Source of the DNA: JAPLGZ01 sp038318235
Lineage (GTDB): Bacteria > Chloroflexota > Anaerolineae > Caldilineales > Caldilineaceae
NCBI GenBank assembly: GCA_038318235.1
Contig: JBBQBY010000081.1
Span: forward strand, 1-18,485
Length of the DNA stretch: 18,485 bases
Direction of reading: 5' to 3'
The translations under genes were made by a program, and so were the position numbers. Position 1 is the first letter of the stretch. Each line of letters opens with the position of its first letter. The notes below the pieces were generated by a model, which searched no databases, had not been told where the DNA came from, and saw only the letters and a list, made by a program, of their open reading frames with translations. Positions 7,392 through 14,593 of the stretch are shown piece by piece.

Positions 7392-8798
7392 ATGCTTATG
7401 AATTTTCTAGTGATCTTTGCCGTTATCGCGCTATTAATTGGCCTAAATGCGTTTTTCGTCGCGGCTGAGTTTTCAACCGTCAGCGCCCGGCGCGCGCGGC
7501 TGGCGCAATTGGCCGATGAGGGCAATCCGACCGCCCGCCAGCTGCTCGCCATCCTTGAAGATCCCAAAAAGCTGGACATGTACATCTCGTCCTGCCAATT
7601 AGGCATTACGATTGCCAGTCTGTCTTTGGGCTTTTATGGGCGATCGAGCATTATGGCTGGGCTTGCGCCGCAGTTGGCGCAGCTTGATGGACGGATCCAG
7701 ATAATTGTGCAATCGGTGATCGCCGCGCTCATCCTGATCATATTGACCATGCTCCAAGTGATCCTGGGTGAACTGATTCCCAAAAATGTCGGTCTGCGTT
7801 ATCCAGAACGATTGTCGATTGCGACCGCTGGGCCGATGGCTTGGGCGCGCACGCTCTTTCGACCCCTGATTTGGGTTTTGAATGGGACAGCCCGCGCGAT
7901 TGTGCGCATGCTTGGTGTGCAGGCGATCAATGAACACGCCCATATCCATTCGCCCGAAGAGATCATGATGCTGGTGGAAGAGAGCAGCGCGGGTGGCGTC
8001 TTGGACCAAGAAGAGCGCCGCTTGCTGGTCAACACGTTGCAATTACGCCATCGAACGGCGCGACGGGTGATGATCCCGCGCAATCGCATGTTGGCCGCGG
8101 CCGTCGACGAACCGCTGACCGCGATGCTCAGCCTGCTAGCCGATTCGCCCTACTCGCGCTTGCCGCTGTATGAGGAATCGATTGACCAAATTGTGGGGGT
8201 GGTTCATATTAAGGATCTGCTGCTGTTGTTGCACAGACCAGAAGCGATTGCGACCGAGACCGGCCTGCCTATGACCGAGGGCACAACGCCCGATGTGGTC
8301 GCAACGAATCGACCTTCCCTGCGCAGTATTATGCATCCCGCGCAATTTGTGCCCGATTCCACTTTGATCGAAGATGTCATGACCCAAATGCAGCGCCATC
8401 ATCAAAATCTGGCCATCGTGATTGATGAATATGGCGGCACCGCGGGCATGATCGCCTTTGAAGATCTGGTTGAAGAGATCATTGGCGAATTTCAGGATGA
8501 ATTCGACGCGGCGGCGCCTGGCTTAAAGCTGACCAACGACAACCGGATTATTGCCAGTGGCGATGTCAATGTCGATGATCTGAACGAATTGCTCGGCATC
8601 TATTTGCCCACGGATACGGTCAATACGATTGGGGGCCTTGTGATCAACGTATTGGGTAAAATTCCGCAGGCTGGGGAAGAAGTGCAAATTGCCAATCTTC
8701 CGATCCGGATCGAGAAAATGGAGCAGAATCGCGTGGCAGAAATTAGTATGGCGGTCTCCGCAGAGCAGATCAAGCGCTTGCAGAGGGCCGAGGCATGA
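7392..8798 (+). CDS. CNNM/DUF21-CBS-CorC_HlyC membrane protein, copy 1
   Basis: The 468-residue protein has the three-part layout of the CNNM/CorB/'hemolysin C' family. A DUF21/CNNM membrane domain spans about 1-200, starting 'LLIGLNAFFVAAEFSTV' and containing 'GELIPKN' (126-132), a stretch that forms the family ion-binding core. A CBS pair follows (about 220-365), ending in 'DEYGGTAG' (345-352). A CorC_HlyC domain completes the chain (about 380-460). Characterised relatives (CorB, CNNM) move or sense Mg2+ with ATP-dependent CBS dimers; older 'hemolysin' names are misleading. The start may be the ATG at 7392 or the one at 7398. The stop overlaps the next gene by 4 bp (ATGA), so the two are translated together. 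The cargo ion is inferred from the family. Confidence 0.88.
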   Translation: MLMNFLVIFAVIALLIGLNAFFVAAEFSTVSARRARLAQLADEGNPTARQLLAILEDPKKLDMYISSCQLGITIASLSLGFYGRSSIMAGLAPQLAQLDGRIQIIVQSVIAALILIILTMLQVILGELIPKNVGLRYPERLSIATAGPMAWARTLFRPLIWVLNGTARAIVRMLGVQAINEHAHIHSPEEIMMLVEESSAGGVLDQEERRLLVNTLQLRHRTARRVMIPRNRMLAAAVDEPLTAMLSLLADSPYSRLPLYEESIDQIVGVVHIKDLLLLLHRPEAIATETGLPMTEGTTPDVVATNRPSLRSIMHPAQFVPDSTLIEDVMTQMQRHHQNLAIVIDEYGGTAGMIAFEDLVEEIIGEFQDEFDAAAPGLKLTNDNRIIASGDVNVDDLNELLGIYLPTDTVNTIGGLVINVLGKIPQAGEEVQIANLPIRIEKMEQNRVAEISMAVSAEQIKRLQRAEA

Positions 8799-10141
8799 GC
8801 GAAGTAATCTTACCCATTCTGATTATCGGCAGTTTAATCCTGATCAATAGCATTTTTGTGGCGGCTGAATTTGCCGTAGCCGGGGCTAACCACACCCGGA
8901 TTGCGCAAATGGCCGAAGCGGGTTCACAAGGCGCGCAACGTGTGCTGAGCATCTTGCGCAATTCTCGCTTACTCAATCGCTATCTTTCGGCGGCGCAAGT
9001 AGGGATTACATTGGCCAGTTTGGGGCTGGGCATGTATGCGGAACCAGTTTTTGCCGAATGGCTGTATGCGCTCTTAAATCGGCCAGGTTGGGTAAGTTTC
9101 GCCACCGCGCACACCATTGCCTCGGCGCTCGGGGTGATTTGCCTGACCTGTTTGCATGTGGTGCTCGGCGAGATGGCGCCCAAATCGCTGGCATTGCAAG
9201 GCGCCGATACAACCGCCGTCCAGCTTTCTGGCTTTATGGCGCTGACCGAGCGGTTATTTCGCCCTTTAACCGTTCTGTTCACCTGGTGCGGCGAGAGTTT
9301 GTTGCGGCTCGTGGGCATGCCACCGGTCGATTCTTCGGCCCATATGGTCTCATCGCTCGAATTGGCCTACATTGTCGAAGAAAGTGCCGAAGGCGGTTTG
9401 CTAGAGCCAGAAGAGCAACTTTACTTAGAAAACGTGCTTGACTTTCATGATCGAATTATCAGCCAGGTGATGACACCGCGCACACGGATGCAGGCGTTGC
9501 CGATAGAGGCGACTTCAGCGGAAGTGCTGGATTTGATCAGCGAACATCGCTATTCGCGCTATGCAGTCTACGCCGAGGATCGCGATCACATTGTGGGGAT
9601 TCTGCATGTGAAAGACCTGGCGCGCTACATGAGCCAGACGCAGGTTGATTTTGACCTGGCCCAGCTGATCCGGCCAGCCGTCTTTGCGCCTGAGTCACTG
9701 CCTTTGGAACAGATGCTCAAACGTTTTCGCCAAGAACATATCCAGATTGCGATTGTCGTCGATGAGTTTGGCGGCACGGCCGGTCTGGTGACCTTGGAAG
9801 ACTTGGTCGAGGAGTTAATTGGCGAGATTCAAGATGAATCTGACCAAGAAATTGCGCCCTTTGAAGAAATTGCGCCGAACACCCTGCGTGTGCGCGGCGA
9901 TCTGTTATTGGACGAGTTGAATCAACATTTCGAGCTCGATCTGGAACATGAAGAAGCCGAAACTGTGGGCGGGCTGATTATGGCGTTACTCGGCCACATG
10001 GCCCAGCCAGGCGCACGCGTACGCTATAAGAGTCTCGACTTTGTAGTCGAAAGCATCGACGGATTGGCGATCAATACAGTGATCATTCATCTGCTCAACA
10101 CGCCCGGTCATTCAGCCAAAAATGGAGAAATGCATGGCTAG
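8795..10141 (+). CDS. CNNM/DUF21-CBS-CorC_HlyC membrane protein, copy 2
   Basis: This is a diverged tandem paralogue of the previous gene (448 residues). Domains run in the same order: DUF21/CNNM with 'INSIFVAAEFAVAG' and 'GEMAPKS' (125-131), a CBS pair ending 'DEFGGTAG' (333-340), and a CorC_HlyC tail (about 355-435). Compared with copy 1, GELIPKN has become GEMAPKS and the C-terminus ends differently, so the two are not recent duplicates. Because CNNM proteins work as dimers and these two are coupled by an ATGA overlap, a heterodimer is possible. The start at 8795 is fixed by that overlap. The 3' end carries the ribosome site of the next gene. Mg2+ or another divalent ion is the likely substrate by family only. 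Confidence 0.87.
   Translation: MSEVILPILIIGSLILINSIFVAAEFAVAGANHTRIAQMAEAGSQGAQRVLSILRNSRLLNRYLSAAQVGITLASLGLGMYAEPVFAEWLYALLNRPGWVSFATAHTIASALGVICLTCLHVVLGEMAPKSLALQGADTTAVQLSGFMALTERLFRPLTVLFTWCGESLLRLVGMPPVDSSAHMVSSLELAYIVEESAEGGLLEPEEQLYLENVLDFHDRIISQVMTPRTRMQALPIEATSAEVLDLISEHRYSRYAVYAEDRDHIVGILHVKDLARYMSQTQVDFDLAQLIRPAVFAPESLPLEQMLKRFRQEHIQIAIVVDEFGGTAGLVTLEDLVEELIGEIQDESDQEIAPFEEIAPNTLRVRGDLLLDELNQHFELDLEHEEAETVGGLIMALLGHMAQPGARVRYKSLDFVVESIDGLAINTVIIHLLNTPGHSAKNGEMHG
10124..10127 (+). promoter_or_regulatory. Ribosome site that decides the Nudix start
   Basis: GGAG at 10124-10127 lies inside the 3' end of the preceding gene, 6 nt before the ATG at 10134. It overlaps the alternative ATG at 10122, which itself has no ribosome site, so 10134 is preferred. 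Confidence 0.65.
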
Positions 10142-10703
10142 CTTAGGCGTGAACATTGCCATTTTGACGGCTGGAAAGATCCTATTGACCAAGCGCGAAG
10201 ATTTCGAGATCTGGTGTTTGCCCGGTGGGGAAGTTGATCCGAATGAATCGGTGGCCCAGGCCGCCATGCGTGAGGCGTGGGAGGAGACGGGGTTGACCGT
10301 GCAACTGGATCGCTTGGTTGGCGTCTATTCTCGACCCCATTGGCTCGGTGATGGCGCGCATAGTCTCCTATTTGTGGCCACACCCGTTGCTGGCGCGTTA
10401 CGTTTATGTCCTGGGGAAACGATTGAGGTCAACTATTTTGCCTTTGACCAGCTACCGCCAGACCTCATTCCTTGGCATCGCGGCCAAATTCAAGATGCGT
10501 TGCAAGGGATTGGTGGCAGTGTCGCATGCCGCCAAGATGCACGCTGGCCATATGCAACAGGCACAACACGCAGCGCGATTTATACGCAACGCGATCAATC
10601 GGGGCTAGCGCGGCAAACGTTCTTCCTAGAGCAAATGGCCAAAGTGGCGCCGCTAACGGAAATTGTCGAAGTCGAAGGTCAGCCCAACCCGGCAAACTTA
10701 TGA
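10134..10703 (+). CDS. Nudix hydrolase
   Basis: The 189-residue product contains a complete Nudix box at residues 32-54: G-x5-E-x7-REAWEETGL, with every catalytic position present. Nudix enzymes split nucleoside diphosphates linked to another group (NDP-sugars, oxidised dNTPs, ADP-ribose and others). A C-terminal part beyond about 130, with 'TRSAIYTQRDQSGLARQTFF', lies outside the usual Nudix fold; a similar 'RD.SGL.R..F' stretch is familiar to me from Chloroflexota Nudix proteins and may help pick the substrate. The start at 10134 has a ribosome site and overlaps the preceding gene by 8 bp; an ATG at 10122 would add four residues. The TGA stop overlaps the next ATG. Substrate is unknown. Confidence 0.9.
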   Translation: MASLGVNIAILTAGKILLTKREDFEIWCLPGGEVDPNESVAQAAMREAWEETGLTVQLDRLVGVYSRPHWLGDGAHSLLFVATPVAGALRLCPGETIEVNYFAFDQLPPDLIPWHRGQIQDALQGIGGSVACRQDARWPYATGTTRSAIYTQRDQSGLARQTFFLEQMAKVAPLTEIVEVEGQPNPANL

Positions 10704-11041
10704 GTATTTCTGACGATCCGATCTATAAGCGAATTCGCGATACCGTGCTGCGTTTGTCACACGCGCCCAAACGCGTGGTCGAGCCAGTGGTTGAGGCCGA
10801 AGCCAATGCGCGCCTGGCCGTGCGCCAGGTGGCGCGCAGCCGCGTCAGTGCGCTGCTCCAACAGTTGCGCGCCACCTATGGCTACACCTATGCCAAAGTC
10901 CAGGAGCAGACCGGCTTATCGCAACAATTGCTCTTTGATGTCGAATACCAAGAACGGCGTTTAACACTCGACGAGTTGCGCTTACTCGCCCAGTGTTACG
11001 AGATCGGCGTGAATGACATCTTGGGTGTGGACATTGATTAA
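10700..11041 (+). CDS. XRE-type helix-turn-helix protein
   Basis: This 113-residue protein starts at the ATG overlapping the Nudix stop (ATGA at 10700-10703). An open frame extends upstream to 10472 but lies inside the Nudix gene and reads as its shadow. The first 45 residues are charged and likely helical. Residues about 47-108 form an XRE/Cro-type HTH: 'LLQQLRATYGYTYAKVQEQTGLSQQLLFDVE' is the helix-turn-helix and 'LTLDELRLLAQCYEIGVNDIL' the closing helices of the fold. It is the last gene of the operon, so it may regulate that operon, but no matching operator was found at its promoter. A MITE-like element begins at the base after its TAA, and the element's target duplication contains the stop codon. 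Confidence 0.83.
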   Translation: MSISDDPIYKRIRDTVLRLSHAPKRVVEPVVEAEANARLAVRQVARSRVSALLQQLRATYGYTYAKVQEQTGLSQQLLFDVEYQERRLTLDELRLLAQCYEIGVNDILGVDID

Positions 11042-11140
11042 CTCATGTTACGCGGGCAACCTGAAAAAGCGGTTCCACAGAGCCTTCGGTGTGAGCTCAG
11101 TCGAAGGCTCTGTGGAACCGTTGTTGCTGCGTAAGGTGAG
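11042..11140. mobile_element. 99-bp MITE-like element with 7-bp target duplication
   Basis: The direct repeats TGATTAA at 11035-11041 and 11141-11147 flank a 99-bp palindromic insert. Its ends are imperfect inverted repeats: CTCATGTTACGC on the left and CTCACCTTACGC read inward from the right (10 of 12 match), then GCAAC in both. The core is a perfect 19-bp stem (11070-11088 with 11102-11120) with a 13-nt loop. It has no coding capacity, so any movement would depend on a transposase elsewhere. It lies directly behind the operon and may also act as its 3' hairpin; no T-run follows. Confidence 0.75.
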
Positions 11141-11188
11141 TGATTAATGCAGAATTTTGATGGGGTCGGCTGAAGAGGAGTTAACACT

Positions 11189-11683
11189 ATGCACCCAAAA
11201 CGTACGCCGCTTGGTCCTGGTCAAGAATCAGTTTGGGATTATCCGCGACCGCCGCGCCTTGAGTTGAGTACGCAACGGATTCGCATTGTTTTTAACGGTG
11301 TAACGATTGCCGACAGCCACACTGCGCAGCGCGTGTTAGAAACTAGCCATCCGCCAGTCTACTATATTCCACCGAGCGATTTGCAAATGACAGCGCTGAC
11401 GCTGACAACGCACCACAGTTGGTGCGAATGGAAGGGCCAAGCCAGTTATTATACTGTTCACGTGGGTGAGCGCTGCGCAGAAAATGCGGCCTGGTTTTAT
11501 CCATCGCCAACCCCGACGTTTCGGGCAATTCAGGCTTATGTTGCCTTCTATCCTTCCAAAATGGATGCCTGTTATGTTGATGATGAATTGGTCCAAGCTC
11601 AGGCTGGCGATTTCTATGGCGGTTGGATTACCAAAGCCATTGTCGGGCCGTTCAAGGGCGATGTAGGCACGCGCGGTTGGTAA
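11189..11683 (+). CDS. DUF427 family protein
   Basis: The 164-residue protein matches the DUF427 (NTP_transf_9) family, a small beta-rich fold. Landmarks are 'ESVWDYPRPP' (residues 13-22), 'VLETSHPPVYYIP' (49-61), a Cys-Glu-Trp-Lys-Gly segment ('CEWKG', near 79-83) and 'AAWFYPSP'. The family's biochemical role is not established despite the NTP_transf name. The ATG at 11189 has a strong ribosome site (AGAGGAG at 11174-11180, 8 nt spacing), so the start is firm. It is a single-gene unit between the MITE-like element and a repeat-bearing gap, with no functional hint from the neighbours. Confidence 0.87.
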   Translation: MHPKRTPLGPGQESVWDYPRPPRLELSTQRIRIVFNGVTIADSHTAQRVLETSHPPVYYIPPSDLQMTALTLTTHHSWCEWKGQASYYTVHVGERCAENAAWFYPSPTPTFRAIQAYVAFYPSKMDACYVDDELVQAQAGDFYGGWITKAIVGPFKGDVGTRGW

Positions 11684-11803
11684 ATTCTATAACGGATAAA
11701 ATCATGTAACGGGTTAGGAACTCAACCCAGCCTTCCCCTGGTAGCAGAGGGAGCCGTCGGTCGGATAGAATGACCTACTGCGTCTATCCATCCACCAATC
11801 GGT

Positions 11804-11830
11804 CCCCTTCCTTGATTAGGGAGGGGTTTT
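11804..11830 (+). terminator. Hairpin with T-run after the DUF427 gene
   Basis: CCCCTTCC (11804-11811) pairs with GGGAGGGG (11819-11826, one G-U pair) around the loop TTGATTA and is followed by TTTT. A smaller hairpin, GGATAG/CTATCC (11763-11768 with 11784-11789), lies just upstream. The piece is GC-rich and repeat-like. It sits 120 bp after the DUF427 stop and before the next gene's start, so it may act as a terminator. Confidence 0.5.
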
Positions 11831-11847
11831 CCTCAGCCATTACAAAA

Positions 11848-11876
11848 TTACCATCAACTATCACAATTCATATAGC
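11848..11876 (+). promoter_or_regulatory. Possible promoter of the phosphatase gene
   Basis: TTACCA (11848-11853) and TATAGC (11871-11876) are 17 bp apart and match 4/6 each. Transcription would begin only about 6 nt before the ATG at 11890, giving an almost leaderless mRNA, which fits the lack of a ribosome site there. Confidence 0.3.
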
Positions 11877-11889
11877 CAGAACGAACCCT

Positions 11890-12606
11890 ATGGCGCTCCA
11901 ACTCGAAGTTCAAACAGCCGTTGCAAAAATCAATAAATATGCCAGCGAAGAGAGTGGTGACACCGTCGAAGTAGTGGAGCGGCCACAGGGCGGCATCAGC
12001 GTTGTGATGGCCGATGGCCAACGCAGCGGGCGCAGCGCCAAGGCGATCTCCAATATTGTGGTATGCAAAGCGATCAGCTTGCTGGCCGAAGGGGTACGCG
12101 ACGGCGCCGCGGCGCGCGCCACCCATGACTATCTACAAATTCAGCGTGGTGGTAAAGTCAGCGCCGAATTGACGATTGTCAGCATCGACCTCGTCACCCA
12201 AACCTTGGTGATCAGCCGCAACGCCCGCTGTCCAATTCTGTTGCGCCAAGGTGACGAGATGCGCTGGCTGGATGAACCATCCGAAGCGGTTGGCATTTAT
12301 CGCAATACTAAACCGACGATTACCGAATTGAGTTTGGCCGACGCCACGACAGTCGTGGCCTTTACCGACGGCGTTTGGGCGGCGGGCTATCGCACCGGGG
12401 AAAAGATTGACTTGCCCCACATTTTGCAAATGACCGATCCAATCGGCGCGACAAGCGCACAGACGATCGCCGATGCAATTTTGGCCGCCGCGCTCCAGTT
12501 GGATCAAAACCGCCCCCACGATGACGCCAGCGTACTCGTCATCAAAATCATGGCCGCAACCCAAACGGATAATATACGCCGCCTGTTTATGCGCTTTCCG
12601 ATCTGA
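11890..12606 (+). CDS. Stand-alone SpoIIE/RsbX-like PPM serine phosphatase
   Basis: The 238-residue protein consists of a PPM (SpoIIE-type, PP2C-like) phosphatase domain with no sensor part. Metal-binding positions are seen at 'VMADGQRSG' (D42-G43), 'AFTDGVWAAG' (D160-G161) and 'PHDDASVLVI' (D211, D212). In size and in the 'ADGxxSG' block it resembles RsbX, which dephosphorylates a partner-switch (STAS) protein in the stress signalling of Bacillus. No anti-sigma kinase or STAS gene lies in this window. The same frame is open from ATG 11770, but that 40-residue extension runs through a repeat-like hairpin and looks non-coding, so 11890 is preferred. No ribosome site is visible. The sequence around the start (AACCCTATGGC) recurs at the next gene. 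Confidence 0.83.
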   Translation: MALQLEVQTAVAKINKYASEESGDTVEVVERPQGGISVVMADGQRSGRSAKAISNIVVCKAISLLAEGVRDGAAARATHDYLQIQRGGKVSAELTIVSIDLVTQTLVISRNARCPILLRQGDEMRWLDEPSEAVGIYRNTKPTITELSLADATTVVAFTDGVWAAGYRTGEKIDLPHILQMTDPIGATSAQTIADAILAAALQLDQNRPHDDASVLVIKIMAATQTDNIRRLFMRFPI

Positions 12607-12638
12607 AGCCGCCCACAAAAAGGAAGTCGCGCTGAACA

Positions 12639-12667
12639 TTGCTACGGTCCAGTTTATTCACTATAAA
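12639..12667 (+). promoter_or_regulatory. Possible promoter of the P-loop gene
   Basis: TTGCTA (12639-12644) and TATAAA (12662-12667) stand 17 bp apart and match the sigma-70 boxes at 4/6 and 5/6. It would give a leader of about 30 nt before ATG 12705. The TTG in this box is also a possible in-frame start, judged less likely. Confidence 0.4.
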
Positions 12668-12704
12668 CGGTCGGCTTAACCCGATCAATGGTTACAACAA
12701 CCCT

Positions 12705-13247
12705 ATGGCATTCGAACTATCGCTCATCAAAGTTGTTGGCATCAGCGCCAGTGGCAAGTCTACCCTGGTGAAGAATTTACGGCGCGCCGGTTATAATGCG
12801 CGGCCAGTCAGCCAGGAACACAGCCATGTGCCCAGTTTATGGCAACAGTTCGACCGCGCCAGTGTGCTCATCTATCTGGAGATCGATCTAGAGGGCCAAC
12901 GCCAGCGCCGGCCAGATGTTACCTGGGATCCTGCGGCGCTGCTCAGTGAGCAGGAGCGGCTCACCCATGCGCGTGAGCATGCCGATTTGAAGATTAATAC
13001 GACGAACGCAGAGCAAGCAACGGTGCTCAAGGTGGCACTAGCCTTCTTGGAAAATCAGCGTATTCGCCACGCCAACCAGCCGCTGCCACCGATTGCGGCC
13101 ACCGGTAGTGCCTTGGTGCCCCCCCCCGAAGTCATATCGGAGCTACCACCAACTGGTAAGCGGAAGCGGCCGAAAAAAAAGCGCCGGATATTATCCGACG
13201 CCGAAGATCAAACGGATTTAGGTTTAACTAGTGGGTTGGCGTCTTAA
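12705..13247 (+). CDS. Small P-loop NTPase (adenylate/uridine kinase-like) with basic tail
   Basis: The 180-residue protein opens 'ELSLIKVVGISASGKSTL', a clear Walker A (G12-T20, GxxxxGKST). 'QEHSHVPSLWQQF' (37-49), 'VLIYLEIDLEGQRQRRP' (54-70) and a helical stretch follow, which is the layout of small nucleoside or metabolite kinases. No lid or substrate motif allows a substrate call. After about 122 the chain turns Pro-rich and ends with a cluster of ten basic residues ('KRKRPKKKRR', 152-161), which could bind nucleic acid or acidic partners. The chosen ATG at 12705 lies at the start of the fold; an in-frame TTG at 12639 would add 22 residues of poor coding quality. The last 20 bp overlap the DedA gene, which runs the other way. 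Confidence 0.72.
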   Translation: MAFELSLIKVVGISASGKSTLVKNLRRAGYNARPVSQEHSHVPSLWQQFDRASVLIYLEIDLEGQRQRRPDVTWDPAALLSEQERLTHAREHADLKINTTNAEQATVLKVALAFLENQRIRHANQPLPPIAATGSALVPPPEVISELPPTGKRKRPKKKRRILSDAEDQTDLGLTSGLAS

Positions 13248-14154
13248 CCCCTTCAAAAGGGCAAGGGACGCTGGGAGCAGTTAGCACTCTTTCTAGCTCA
13301 CCCGAAAGCGGGTGGTTGGCATTCGCCGAGAAGGTCTGAAAATTATCTTTACGGAAATTCTCTCTACGAACACCAGGTTCGGACGTTTGACCGTTGGTAG
13401 ATCCGCGCGAGGGGGCACGCGATTTTTTACTCGTGGTAGACGCTTTATGCACGCCATTCTGTGAATAATCGTGAGTGGTTATTTCAGTGTTAGTGACTTG
13501 CGGTTTCTGCTCTGCGACCGGGGTCTCGATCATATCATCTTCGTGAGCACTGCGCCGGAAGATCCGTCGTACGTACCAGAAAATCGTGACCATCACCAGC
13601 ACGAAGACCGCGATCCCAATCACTTGGAGGCTATGGCCTACGCGCGAAATCGCCCCGGCTGCGTGAAAACCAATCGCAACCAGCGTGATGGTCCAGATCA
13701 TTTCGGCGGCTAACACGGCAGGGAACCACTTGCGCCAAGGCACACGCGCCAGACCGGCAGCGACAAGCGTCGGCACAATCAGGCCATAGGAGATTTTTGA
13801 GAGGATGATCAGTTTGGCAGCATGGCTCTGCATCTCTAATTCGATCCGCTCTACATGATGGTTACGCAGCCCCAACCATTTGCCGTAGCGATAGATCGTT
13901 TGAATTTTGCTGATATAGCCCACCGTATACCAAAGGCAATCGCCCAACACATTGCCTGTTGCGGCGGCCAACAGCACATACCATATATCCAAATAGCCAG
14001 CGGCAGCCGCCGCCGCCCCAATCAGCGTAGTAATCGGCCCTTCGGTGGCGACCAGAACGGCCAACAACACATAGCTCCATATGCCCAATTCAGGCCAACC
14101 ACCATGACGGATGGTAAGCATTATATCTCTCAAAAATGAAAACAGTGTTTCCAT
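13228..14154 (-). CDS. DedA/VTT family membrane protein with long cytoplasmic tail
   Basis: Read from ATG 14154, the 308-residue product has a DedA (VTT) domain. Hydrophobic segments lie near 25-53, 55-80, 115-135, 145-165 and 177-196; 'LVATEGPITTLIGAAAAAAG' and 'ATGNVLGDCLWYTVGYI' match the re-entrant loops of the family, and 'SKISYGLIVPTLVAAGLARVPWRKWF' the central part. DedA proteins act as lipid flippases or proton-coupled transporters in the membrane. Residues 197-308 form an unusual hydrophilic tail rich in Ser, Arg, Lys and Asn, whereas typical members end soon after the last helix. A TTG at 14166 would add four residues, but ATG is preferred. Neither has a strong ribosome site. The 3' end overlaps the P-loop gene. 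Confidence 0.82.
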   Translation of the reverse strand: METLFSFLRDIMLTIRHGGWPELGIWSYVLLAVLVATEGPITTLIGAAAAAAGYLDIWYVLLAAATGNVLGDCLWYTVGYISKIQTIYRYGKWLGLRNHHVERIELEMQSHAAKLIILSKISYGLIVPTLVAAGLARVPWRKWFPAVLAAEMIWTITLVAIGFHAAGAISRVGHSLQVIGIAVFVLVMVTIFWYVRRIFRRSAHEDDMIETPVAEQKPQVTNTEITTHDYSQNGVHKASTTSKKSRAPSRGSTNGQTSEPGVRRENFRKDNFQTFSANANHPLSGELERVLTAPSVPCPFEGVKTPTH

Positions 14155-14429
14155 GAAAACGTCCAATCACAAGAGTAAGGCTTCAGTTGGATTGCATGAC
14201 ACCAATTGTTCAATGGGATGCGCAACCCGACAAAATGCAGGGTGTGGCTCCAGAAATTGGCATGCATGGCGACTTACTTTGCCATAGCTTATCCAGTTTG
14301 TGAAAATTATTATAAACGATCTACGTAGCAAAACGAATTAAACCACCTCAAGGTTCACAAAACAACCATTCTCTAACAAAATTCACGCTAGTAAACGCTC
14401 TTTGCACAAGCGCTAGGGGGCTTGGGTTT
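14155..14429. other. Gene-free divergent region
   Basis: No plausible gene is seen. The part near 14290-14400 is AT-rich and holds a minus-strand TATAAT (14314-14309) with no convincing -35, which may serve the DedA gene about 155 bp away. Downstream it joins the mobile element at 14439. Confidence 0.4.
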
Positions 14430-14438
14430 ACGATAATT

Positions 14439-14593
14439 GGGTGCATCCCAAATTTTTGGCGCAAATAGAATTTGGCGGCTGACCATAGCAAGTGCCCTCA
14501 GGCACTGGAGCCCGTAGTCGCTGCGGCGACTTGCTACGGTCAGCCGCGGGATTTATCCCCGCGAAAAAATCGCTGAAAATCTGGGATGCACCC
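14439..14593. mobile_element. 155-bp MITE-like element with 9-bp target duplication
   Basis: ACGATAATT occurs directly before (14430-14438) and after (14594-14602) the element. The ends are inverted repeats: GGGTGCATCCCA exact over 12 bp, then continuing with 20 of 23 positions matching. Inside, 14475-14493 pairs with 14529-14547 (18 of 19), and two small hairpins, AGTGCC/GGCACT (14491-14506) and GTCGC/GCGAC (14517-14530), fold in the loop. No protein is coded, so it would need a transposase supplied from elsewhere. It lies just upstream of the ROK promoter, which starts 8 bp after the second duplication copy. Confidence 0.85.

Noticed and set aside
10472..10699. Longer HTH protein starting inside the Nudix gene
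   Set aside because: The extra stretch overlaps a well-supported Nudix reading frame; the ATGA junction at 10700 is the natural start.
11770..11889. In-frame ATG at 11770 as start of the phosphatase gene
   Set aside because: The added 40 residues run through a repeat-like hairpin with T-run and lack conserved character; the fold begins after 11890.
12639..12704. TTG at 12639 as start of the P-loop gene
   Set aside because: It has no ribosome site and overlaps a possible -35 box; the P-loop fold begins just after ATG 12705.
14155..14429. Small gene or tRNA in the divergent gap
   Set aside because: No frame with a ribosome site and no cloverleaf or T-loop signature was found.
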